From assembly GCA_947461105.1 (NCBI GenBank), contig CANHIG010000007.1, positions 1 through 36,349 of the forward strand: a stretch of DNA of 36,349 bases. Direction: 5' to 3'. Source of the DNA: Bacteroidota bacterium. Lineage in GTDB: Bacteria > Bacteroidota > Bacteroidia > Chitinophagales > LD1. A program made the translations under genes and the position numbers. Of the stretch, positions 1 through 7,042 are shown piece after piece. Each line of letters starts with the position of its first letter. Within the stretch, counting starts at the first letter, position 1. A model generated the notes under the pieces. That model searched no databases, was not told the origin of the DNA, and was given only the letters and a program-made list of their open reading frames with translations.

Positions 1-15
1 GCTTCAAAGGTTAAT

Positions 16-1278
16 ATGAGGCTGAAGGCTTCCTATTATAAGATACATACTTACTTCCTTAAGATTAAAAATTTTCTGACTGAATTTATATTGTCGTCCT
101 ACGATTTTTTTATTCTCAAATTCGGAATTGGGGATAATGTATTAAGACATTCTTCTACTAACCCCATTGTTTTATTTGTTGGGAGGGAACCCAATTTTCG
201 TATTCAAAAAATGATGAAATATCTTATGATAGAAAAGGATATTGACGTCAAGTTGCTTATTCAGGATCCTAAAGGGTTAGAACCTCATTTTAAAAATTTG
301 CAAAATACAATATTCTATTTTCGAAATAAATTCCATCTCAAACGCATTTTGCATAATGCTAAAGTGGATAGGTTGATTGCATTTTCATCTCGACCATCAT
401 ATGCTTATGCCGCTCTTAGCAACTATAGCGGTATAAAATTTTTTGATGCTTACGATTCGCTTGTTGTCTATTATGGCTTGAGTCCAAAGCAAAAATGGAT
501 GCGCGATGAAATGGCATATGAAAAAAAATGTTTTTCAACTGCCGATTTTTTGATTGCAAGGAACTTGGAAGTAAGGCAATCTCTAGTCATGTATGGGTTG
601 AATAAAAAGAAGTCAATACTATTCTCTGACTATTGTGATAATGAACTTTTGATAAAGGAAAATATAAGGCAAATTGATTCAAAAGCTACTATCAATATTG
701 CATATTCCGGTGGACTTTATGGAAAATCTGCAAGAAAAAGTTCGCATGGCATAGAGAATTTTGATGAATTGATTTATTCACTCCCAGAGAACAATGTAAA
801 TTTACACCTCTACCCTTCTCCTAATTTGCCTATTCATTATTATTTTGAGTTTATTGATGAAGCTAAAGTCAATCCTCACTTAAAAATTTACGATAGTTTA
901 CCACAAAAAGAGCTTTGTGAAGACTTATCAAAATATCATTTCGGAATTCTACCTCACTTTAAAGACGATGACTCAAGGATATTGGATTATAAACTTCGGT
1001 ACGGAACCAGTAATAAGTTCTTCAATTTTTTAGAAGCTGGTATCCCTATTATTGTATCAGGAGAAATGACTTATATGGCTTGGATGGTTAAGAGATATAA
1101 AATTGGTATCGTTATTTCCAGAAATGATTTGAGTAAGCTACGACAGATTATTTTGTCTACTGATTATGCAGCTATGAAAAGTAATGTTTATAGATTTAGG
1201 CAAAAATTGTCCATGAATGAAAATTTACCCCGATTGAGGCAATTCATTTTGGATTCGAAAAAAATGGCTGGTAATTGA
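16..1278 (+). CDS. GT-B (family 4-like) glycosyltransferase
   Basis: Probable cytoplasmic glycosyltransferase of surface-polysaccharide synthesis. There is no signal peptide. The C-terminal third carries the usual GT4 donor-binding pattern: a segment KFFNFLEAGIPIIVSGE followed by a predicted Rossmann strand and helix, where the Glu of FLEAG is the expected nucleotide-sugar contact. The N-terminal half (FVGREPNFRIQKMMKYL) looks like the acceptor-side Rossmann domain. At 420 residues it has normal GT4 length. The frame stays open to the left edge of the window, so the true start may lie outside; ATG at 16 is the first visible start. Its TGA overlaps the next gene's ATG by one base, so it is translationally coupled to the sugar-activation genes downstream. 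The sugar it transfers cannot be read from the sequence. Confidence 0.75.
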   Translation: MRLKASYYKIHTYFLKIKNFLTEFILSSYDFFILKFGIGDNVLRHSSTNPIVLFVGREPNFRIQKMMKYLMIEKDIDVKLLIQDPKGLEPHFKNLQNTIFYFRNKFHLKRILHNAKVDRLIAFSSRPSYAYAALSNYSGIKFFDAYDSLVVYYGLSPKQKWMRDEMAYEKKCFSTADFLIARNLEVRQSLVMYGLNKKKSILFSDYCDNELLIKENIRQIDSKATINIAYSGGLYGKSARKSSHGIENFDELIYSLPENNVNLHLYPSPNLPIHYYFEFIDEAKVNPHLKIYDSLPQKELCEDLSKYHFGILPHFKDDDSRILDYKLRYGTSNKFFNFLEAGIPIIVSGEMTYMAWMVKRYKIGIVISRNDLSKLRQIILSTDYAAMKSNVYRFRQKLSMNENLPRLRQFILDSKKMAGN

Positions 1279-2792
1279 TGGAAAAGATTTTTACACTAGA
1301 TAGATTGGCAGAGGAAGTATCCCATCTTAAATCGCAGGGCAAAAAAATAGCTCTTTGTCATGGTTGTTTCGACTTAATGCACCCGGGCCACATCAGGCAT
1401 TTTCAATCAGCTGCGAAAGTTGCTGATGTTTTGGTGGTAACTCTTACTCAAGATAAATTTGTAAATAAAGGACCAGGCAGACCGGTGTATAGTGAACAAG
1501 TGCGTGCAGAAACAATTGCTTCATTGGAATGCGTGGATTATGTGGCAATAAACAGATGGCCTACAGCTATTGAAACAATCAATTTACTTAAGCCTGATTT
1601 TTATGTAAAAGGGCCGGACTATAAGGATGCAACAAAGGATTTGACTAATAATATAGGACTTGAAGAGAAGGCGGTGCAAGACAACGGTGGAGTTTTGTAC
1701 ATTACCGATGATGAGACCATGTCATCATCAAAACTTATAAATACTCATTTTTCTAAACATAGCGATTCTGTCAAAACCTATCTGGAAAGCTTTAAAACAA
1801 AATTTAGTGCTGATGAAATTGTAGATTTTATTGAAGGGCTAAATGATTTGAAAGTGTTGGTTATAGGAGATACTATTATAGATGAATATCATACTTGTAC
1901 CCCTTTGGGTAAATCATCGAAATCACCCACAATTTCAACGATTTTCAGGAGTGGAGTTTCTTATGCCGGTGGAGTATTAGCGATAGCCAATCATATGGAT
2001 CAGTTTGCAAGTAAAGTGCATTTGGTGACTCTTCTTGGTGCTCAAAATACGCAGGAGGAATTGATTAACAATAAGCTTTCTGATGCAGTTGAGCGAAAGT
2101 TTTTTTTAAGAGAGGATGCCCCTACCCCAACTAAACGAAGATATTTAGATACTTATCTTAACCTCAAGTTATTTGAGGTTACATTCATGAATGATAAGTA
2201 TTTAGACCACAATATGGAACATGAGATTATTTCTTATTTAGATGAGGTAAAAGACAACTACGATATAGTACTTGTTGCAGATTTTGGACACGGCTTTATC
2301 ACTCCAAATATCATAAAGTATTTGGAGCAGTGTGGCAAATATCTTGCAATAAACGCTCAGACGAACTCTAATAATTTCGGGTATAACTACATTACAAAAT
2401 ACTACAAGGCTGATTATATTTCAATTGATGAAAAAGAACTCAGACTCCCATTTGGGGATGCTTATGGTTCTATAGAATCCTTAATTATAAAACTTTCTAA
2501 AATCAGTCATTGTAAAAATATTCAAATTACACTTGGGGCTAATGGATCTGTAATTTATAAAGATGGTGAGTTTTCCTATGCACCTGCTTTTGCCACTTCA
2601 ATAAAAGATAGTGTTGGTGCAGGTGATGCTGTGTTGTCAGTAACTTCACTATGTTCTTTCAAAGGACTAAACCCCGATTTGGTTGCCTTTATCGGTAATT
2701 GTGTCGGGACATTAGCTGTTGATATATTAGGTAATGAGCATCCTGTTTATAAAAAGGATTTGACAAAGTTTATCAGCCATTTTATAAAGTAA
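1278..2792 (+). CDS. HldE-like bifunctional nucleotidyltransferase / PfkB sugar kinase, reversed domain order
   Basis: Fusion of two enzymes used to activate heptose phosphates. Residues about 15-135 are a cytidylyltransferase-fold domain with the HPGH motif (H35-H38), followed by an RPVYSEQVRAE segment and KGPDYKD, as in the C-terminal half of E. coli HldE (heptose-1-phosphate adenylyltransferase). Residues about 190-490 are a PfkB/ribokinase domain with the anion-hole and catalytic motif GAGDAV at 447-452 (D450 the expected base). E. coli HldE has the kinase first; here the nucleotidyltransferase comes first. ATG at 1278 is preferred to the TTG three bases earlier because it gives the classic TGATG overlap with the upstream gene. 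The neighbours (SIS isomerase, phosphatase) supply the other steps of such a pathway. The sugar and the nucleotide (ADP, GDP or CDP) are inferred, not shown. Confidence 0.75.
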   Translation: MEKIFTLDRLAEEVSHLKSQGKKIALCHGCFDLMHPGHIRHFQSAAKVADVLVVTLTQDKFVNKGPGRPVYSEQVRAETIASLECVDYVAINRWPTAIETINLLKPDFYVKGPDYKDATKDLTNNIGLEEKAVQDNGGVLYITDDETMSSSKLINTHFSKHSDSVKTYLESFKTKFSADEIVDFIEGLNDLKVLVIGDTIIDEYHTCTPLGKSSKSPTISTIFRSGVSYAGGVLAIANHMDQFASKVHLVTLLGAQNTQEELINNKLSDAVERKFFLREDAPTPTKRRYLDTYLNLKLFEVTFMNDKYLDHNMEHEIISYLDEVKDNYDIVLVADFGHGFITPNIIKYLEQCGKYLAINAQTNSNNFGYNYITKYYKADYISIDEKELRLPFGDAYGSIESLIIKLSKISHCKNIQITLGANGSVIYKDGEFSYAPAFATSIKDSVGAGDAVLSVTSLCSFKGLNPDLVAFIGNCVGTLAVDILGNEHPVYKKDLTKFISHFIK

Positions 2793-2839
2793 TGGTATGC
2801 TAACAGCTCTTTTTGTATTTTTGTATACTAAAGTATTCT

Positions 2840-3454
2840 ATGATTATAAATGACTTTGTTGCTAAGTATCAAAGGGACTTCATTGAAATGGTTCAATCTG
2901 TTTCGGTAACTGATATTCAGGCATCAAATATTAAAATGGATGAAGCCATTACTCAAATTGTGAATGAGCTTGTAGCTGTTTCAGAAAGAGGGAACAAACT
3001 TATTTTTGTGGGTAATGGTGGAAGTGCTGCAATAGCCAGCCATATGGCGCTTGATTTTTGGAAAAATTGTGGTGTGAAAGCAACAGCTTTTAATGATTCC
3101 TCTCTTTTGACAGCTCTTGCCAATGATTACTCTTACGATGAGGTTTTTTCTAAATCGATCGAAACTTTTGCAGAACGAGGAGATATGCTCATGGCAATAA
3201 GTTCGTCCGGTAATTCAAAAAATATTGTGAACGCATCAATAGCTGCGAGGAAATTGGGTTGCACAATTGCAACATTCTCTGGCTTTAGTAAAGATAATGC
3301 TCTCATTGCTACCGGAGATTGGAACTTCTATTTGCCTTCTCAATCTTATGGCTACTGTGAAACCATTCATGCATATCTTATTCATGTAATTTTGGATGCA
3401 AAACTATATTGTAATGAAGGGATCGATATTTTCCATAAAAACCAAAAGTTATAA
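2840..3454 (+). CDS. GmhA-like SIS-domain sugar-phosphate isomerase
   Basis: A single SIS (sugar isomerase) domain of 204 residues, the size of GmhA, which converts sedoheptulose 7-phosphate to heptose 7-phosphate. The phosphate-binding loop is GNGGS at 58-62, with a second Ser-rich loop (AISSSGNS) further on. Compared from memory with the E. coli GmhA metal site (H61, E65, Q172, H180), the equivalents here are H68, D72, E174 and H182, so two ligands are changed. ATG at 2840 is chosen over the TTG at 2813: it gives family length, and a TATTTTTG (-7-like) sequence at 2816-2823 overlaps the longer version. That match has no -33 partner, so an internal promoter is only possible. It lies 47 bases after the HldE-like gene and directly before the phosphatase. 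Confidence 0.7.
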   Translation: MIINDFVAKYQRDFIEMVQSVSVTDIQASNIKMDEAITQIVNELVAVSERGNKLIFVGNGGSAAIASHMALDFWKNCGVKATAFNDSSLLTALANDYSYDEVFSKSIETFAERGDMLMAISSSGNSKNIVNASIAARKLGCTIATFSGFSKDNALIATGDWNFYLPSQSYGYCETIHAYLIHVILDAKLYCNEGIDIFHKNQKL

Positions 3455-4228
3455 TTGTCAAAATCCAATTCATTACTAGATTTTGCAAGAGAAATTGCAA
3501 GAGAGGCTGGAGAGCTCCTAATGTTAAATTTTGGATCTAAGCACAACGAAGTTGAAAAGGAGTCCTTTCATAGTATTGTAACAGATATTGATATATCTGC
3601 TGAATCACTTTTGGTTAGTAAAATCAGAAATAAATTTCCGGAACACAGTATAGTATCAGAAGAAGCCGGATTTTCGTTGTTATCATCGGAATATTGCTGG
3701 GTTATAGATCCCATTGACGGCTCAAGTTACTTTGCTCGCGGGCTACCCACATTTTCAGTTTCTATTGCTTTACTATACAAAGGGCACCTTATATTAGGTG
3801 TTATTGAAAATCCGTGTTTCAAAGAGACTTTTTATGCAGTGGTTGGAGGTGGCGCTTTCCTAAATGGTGCTTTAATATCAGTATCTAAGGTTTCACAAAT
3901 GAATCAGTCAGTAGTCAATTTTGGTCATCGGTTTATAAGGCTTAATGAGTTCAATGCACACGCCACAAAGCTGCTAAAATCGATTCGCTCTATCAGAGGA
4001 GGAGGTTCATGTGCTCAGGAATTATGTCAGATTGCATGTGGGAGAATGGATGGCTTGGTAACTCTAAATCAGTCTTCATGGGATTTTTTCGCAGGTAAAC
4101 TAATTCTGGAGGAAGCTGGAGGGAAGCTAACTAATCTATTAGGAAGAGAGATATCGGTGGTTGATGCTTTGTCCGCCAATACTGATATTATTGCCTCAAA
4201 CAGACTAATTCATTCCAAGTTTTTATAA
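3455..4228 (+). CDS. Inositol monophosphatase family sugar phosphatase
   Basis: Metal-dependent phosphatase of the IMPase/HisN/CysQ superfamily, 257 residues. All metal-binding motifs are present: EE at 69-70, DPIDGSS at 85-91 (D85 and D88) and WDFFAG with D210, followed by the EAGG signature. The start is TTG at 3455, directly after the previous gene's TAA; the first ATG (3521) would remove the N-terminal helix AREIAREAGELL that the family always has, so TTG is more likely. As last gene of the cassette it probably removes a phosphate from the kinase product, the job done by the HAD enzyme GmhB in the classical heptose pathway. That role is inferred from position; a histidinol-phosphatase or PAP-phosphatase activity cannot be excluded. 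Confidence 0.8.
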   Translation: MSKSNSLLDFAREIAREAGELLMLNFGSKHNEVEKESFHSIVTDIDISAESLLVSKIRNKFPEHSIVSEEAGFSLLSSEYCWVIDPIDGSSYFARGLPTFSVSIALLYKGHLILGVIENPCFKETFYAVVGGGAFLNGALISVSKVSQMNQSVVNFGHRFIRLNEFNAHATKLLKSIRSIRGGGSCAQELCQIACGRMDGLVTLNQSSWDFFAGKLILEEAGGKLTNLLGREISVVDALSANTDIIASNRLIHSKFL

Positions 4229-4374
4229 ATATCTCAGTTCCAATTGTCTGCGGCAAAAACCATTAAGATGCTCCAACAACTTTTCTATTTAGCTATAAAA
4301 TATCGTTGTTGATTTGATTTATAAACACTGCTTAAATATTTTGCCTAAAATCACATGAAGTAATCTATACCACA

Positions 4375-5715
4375 ATGACAAAATCACTTTTTCTCAATTT
4401 AGTTGCATGTCTTTTAATCTGCATCACATTTAATCAAACTAGAGCTGCTTCACCACCAGACCACTATTTGGTAAGCTACAAACTAAAGTATTCTTTCACT
4501 CAGGATTCACTGGATAAATTCTGGAAAGCTTCACATATACCACAGCTTGTTGTTCCGGTAAGAAATGCAGTAGATATGTATGAAATCACCTACAAAGGCA
4601 TGTGGCTGGATAGCTCATTCATTATTGCAAAAGGAGTAATGTATATCCCTAAAACAGATAAGCCTGCTGCTGAAATGGTTTATTGCCATGGAACACGCAT
4701 TTCACTGGATCAAAGCTATGGTATTCAGGATTTGGAGCAGGTAGTATGCATGATGCATGCCGTGGACAATTACATTGCGTTGTTTCCTTTCTACTATGGA
4801 TTTGCAGGAGGTGAAAAAGAACACGTGTATCAGGATGCCTGGACAGAAGCTATGGCAACTACCTATATGATAAAGGCTTGCCGGGAAGTTTATAATCAGA
4901 TCGGACGCAGCACCTCAGGTCAATTGTTTCTCACTGGCTATTCACAAGGAGGTCATGCTTCTCTTGCTACACACAAAATGCTTGAATCTGGCGCATTTCC
5001 TGAAATTCATCTCACTGCTTCATCGCCCATGTCCGGTGCTTATGACATGACCGGAGAGCAGGCGAAAACTATGTTTCGCAAATATGACCAGCCCCACTAT
5101 CTTCCATACCTTATTGTTTCCTATCAATATGCCTATCATCTTTGGCCGGGCGATGTATATGATGTATTTAAGGAGCCCTACAAAAGCAAAATGAGGGAAG
5201 TGTTTGCTCAGCCTCGCGTTAAAGATTTTGGTGATGTAAATGCCATGTTGCCGAGAGTGCCGGGAGAAATGCTGGTAGATAGTGTGGTAGAAAGATTTAA
5301 TTCAGATACTAGCTTTGCATTTTCCTGCAAACTAAAAGAAAACTGCCTTTGCAACAACTGGGTACCCAAAGCGCCAGTTCAGTTGTGTGCCTGCTATGGA
5401 GATAATGAAGTAATGTATCAAAATACTGAAGTTGCCTATGCGGCAATCAGAGCCAAAACAGATAAAATACACAAGAAAGTTTTTGGCAAATATCTTTCAC
5501 ACAACCCCTGCGCTCCTTTTGCAATTCTCAATTCGAAATTCTTTTTTAATAATTTCAGAAAGGGCAAAAAACATCCTGAGCGTTTCTCTTTAGGGAAAAA
5601 ATTGGTTCTTGCTATTGGAATAGACATTGCAAACCGTCAGGCAAAAAAGCACATGAAGGAAACCGGTAAGGTAGAAGGTGATGCTTTAGCAAGTATAAAA
5701 GGGAAAAAGAAATAA
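4375..5715 (+). CDS. Secreted alpha/beta hydrolase (secretory lipase/esterase-like)
   Basis: Probable exported serine hydrolase of 446 residues. An N-terminal signal peptide (hydrophobic stretch to about residue 24, TRAAS cleavage region) is followed by an alpha/beta-hydrolase domain. The nucleophile elbow is GYSQGG at 188-193 with S190 as nucleophile, and an upstream YCHGT segment near residue 104 looks like the oxyanion-hole loop. The later Asp and His of the triad are not assigned with confidence. The closest family I recognise is the secretory lipase-type (LIP-like) hydrolases; the substrate is unknown. A basic tail (KKHMKETGKVEGDALASIKGKKK region) ends the protein. It has its own 146-base upstream region, in which I see no clear promoter. 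It ends two bases before the convergent cytochrome-like gene. Confidence 0.7.
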   Translation: MTKSLFLNLVACLLICITFNQTRAASPPDHYLVSYKLKYSFTQDSLDKFWKASHIPQLVVPVRNAVDMYEITYKGMWLDSSFIIAKGVMYIPKTDKPAAEMVYCHGTRISLDQSYGIQDLEQVVCMMHAVDNYIALFPFYYGFAGGEKEHVYQDAWTEAMATTYMIKACREVYNQIGRSTSGQLFLTGYSQGGHASLATHKMLESGAFPEIHLTASSPMSGAYDMTGEQAKTMFRKYDQPHYLPYLIVSYQYAYHLWPGDVYDVFKEPYKSKMREVFAQPRVKDFGDVNAMLPRVPGEMLVDSVVERFNSDTSFAFSCKLKENCLCNNWVPKAPVQLCACYGDNEVMYQNTEVAYAAIRAKTDKIHKKVFGKYLSHNPCAPFAILNSKFFFNNFRKGKKHPERFSLGKKLVLAIGIDIANRQAKKHMKETGKVEGDALASIKGKKK

Positions 5716-5717
5716 GC

Positions 5718-6068
5718 CTATTGAGGCGTTCCGTTTTGCACCCAGCAAGAAATCAGTTTGATGTCAGCATCAGAAAGTTTACCTGCACCTTGAGGCATTT
5801 GTTTATAGCCGGACTTGTATTGTATAGAGCCTAAAAATGAACTATTACCGCTCGCACTCTTTGCACCGGAATAAGAGCTTAAATTAAATCCTGATGAATT
5901 AGCGCTTGCATTATGACAACCAATTGTTGCACAGTTAGCATCAAGAATAGGTTTGATATTTGCGGTATATGTTGGTGTTACACCTGAACAATCATAGGTG
6001 GTTATACTATCTTTTTTACAACCTGCAACGAAAACTAAAACGGATAAAGCGAAAAATGTTCTTTTCAT
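5718..6068 (-). CDS. Small c-type-cytochrome-like lipoprotein
   Basis: Lipoprotein of 116 residues with signal peptide and lipobox VAGC (acylated C17). The mature part holds a heme-binding-like motif CATIGCH: C46, C51 and H52, that is CX4CH instead of the usual CXXCH, and a later KQMPQG with M91 as candidate distal ligand. The line KLSDADIKLISCWVQNGTPQ at the end is typical of cytochrome-c-like domains of Bacteroidota and Planctomycetes secreted proteins (SDxDIxLIxxWIxxGAP pattern). Two further cysteines, C27 and C107, could form a disulfide. If heme is attached, it would act in electron transfer at the cell surface or in the periplasm. No partner oxidase gene lies nearby. It is convergent with, and two bases from, the hydrolase gene. 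Confidence 0.7.
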   Translation of the reverse strand: MKRTFFALSVLVFVAGCKKDSITTYDCSGVTPTYTANIKPILDANCATIGCHNASANSSGFNLSSYSGAKSASGNSSFLGSIQYKSGYKQMPQGAGKLSDADIKLISCWVQNGTPQ

Positions 6069-6196
6069 ACTAAAAATTTATTAGCTAAAAATAACTATTT
6101 ATTAATTGCACAAAACTCCTTTAGCAAATATTAGGGACAATTACTTTGCCGATTTAAACTTTGGTTACTCAGCTGCTTTTATATTTTTACCACGCT

Positions 6197-7042
6197 ATGG
6201 CAAAGAAGAAAAGCAGTAAATTTTCATTGACCCGTTGGCTGATGATTTTTAATCTGCTGGCAATAGTAATCATAGGTATTTATTTCAAAAAGGAAATTGT
6301 GAAGTATTCACTTCGAGCATACCGTTGGTATGTGAGCAGGAGCAATAGAAACCAATTTATCCGCTCAGACTTTCCGCTTCAATATGAAGTTCACGGAATA
6401 GATATTTCTCACTACCAAACAGCGATTGACTGGGAAAATCTGAAATCTGTTTCGATAAGTGGCGATACGATCCACTTCAAATTTGTATTTATAAAAGCTA
6501 CAGAAGGCACATGGCTGGAGGACCAACTCTTTGATGAACACTGGGAGAATGCCAAGAAGCACAACAAAATAAGAGGAGCCTATCACTACCTGCATGTAAA
6601 CAGAGATATCAATAAACAGGCATATAGTTTTATCAATAAAATAAAATTAGAGAGAGGGGACCTACCACCAGTGATTGATATAGAGGAGCACAAGAATATT
6701 TCAAAAGCCAAAATAGTGAAAGCGGTGAAAACCTTTGCCGCTATTCTTGAAAAAAGATACCATACCAAGCCTATCATATACTCAAATCGGAATTTCATCG
6801 AAGATTATCTGTCTGATGATTTTGATGGATACACCTTTTGGGTGGCGCATTACTTTGAACCTGAAATAAAAATAGAAGAAGTGAAATGGAAGTTTTGGCA
6901 ACATACAGATAAAGCATCTCTGATGACAACAGGCTCCAGGATTGACGCCAATGTATACAGAGGAAGTATTAACGATTTGAAAAAAATGACTCTTAGTGCA
7001 CAGTTGCCCTCATTTGAAAAAGCAGAAAAACTACCTAAGTAG
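6197..7042 (+). CDS. Membrane-anchored GH25 lysozyme (muramidase)
   Basis: Glycoside hydrolase family 25, which cleaves the MurNAc-GlcNAc bond of peptidoglycan. A basic N-terminus and one transmembrane segment (about residues 12-32, LMIFNLLAIVIIGIYF) are followed by the catalytic domain: GIDISHYQ at its start, FIKATEG, AYHYLH, the catalytic PPVIDIEE with its Asp and Glu, and KFWQHTD near the end. This is the complete GH25 layout in 281 residues. ATG at 6197 is chosen over an upstream TTG at 6161 because it gives the MAKKK start just before the membrane anchor. The domain probably faces the periplasm, so a role in wall remodelling rather than attack on other cells is inferred. The last 12 bases overlap the end of the convergent repeat-protein gene. 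Confidence 0.85.
   Translation: MAKKKSSKFSLTRWLMIFNLLAIVIIGIYFKKEIVKYSLRAYRWYVSRSNRNQFIRSDFPLQYEVHGIDISHYQTAIDWENLKSVSISGDTIHFKFVFIKATEGTWLEDQLFDEHWENAKKHNKIRGAYHYLHVNRDINKQAYSFINKIKLERGDLPPVIDIEEHKNISKAKIVKAVKTFAAILEKRYHTKPIIYSNRNFIEDYLSDDFDGYTFWVAHYFEPEIKIEEVKWKFWQHTDKASLMTTGSRIDANVYRGSINDLKKMTLSAQLPSFEKAEKLPK

Noticed and set aside
4272-4315. CAACAAC and GTTGTTG around an AT-rich stretch after the phosphatase gene, as a terminator.
   Set aside because: The loop is over 20 bases and there is no T-run, so it does not look like a working terminator.
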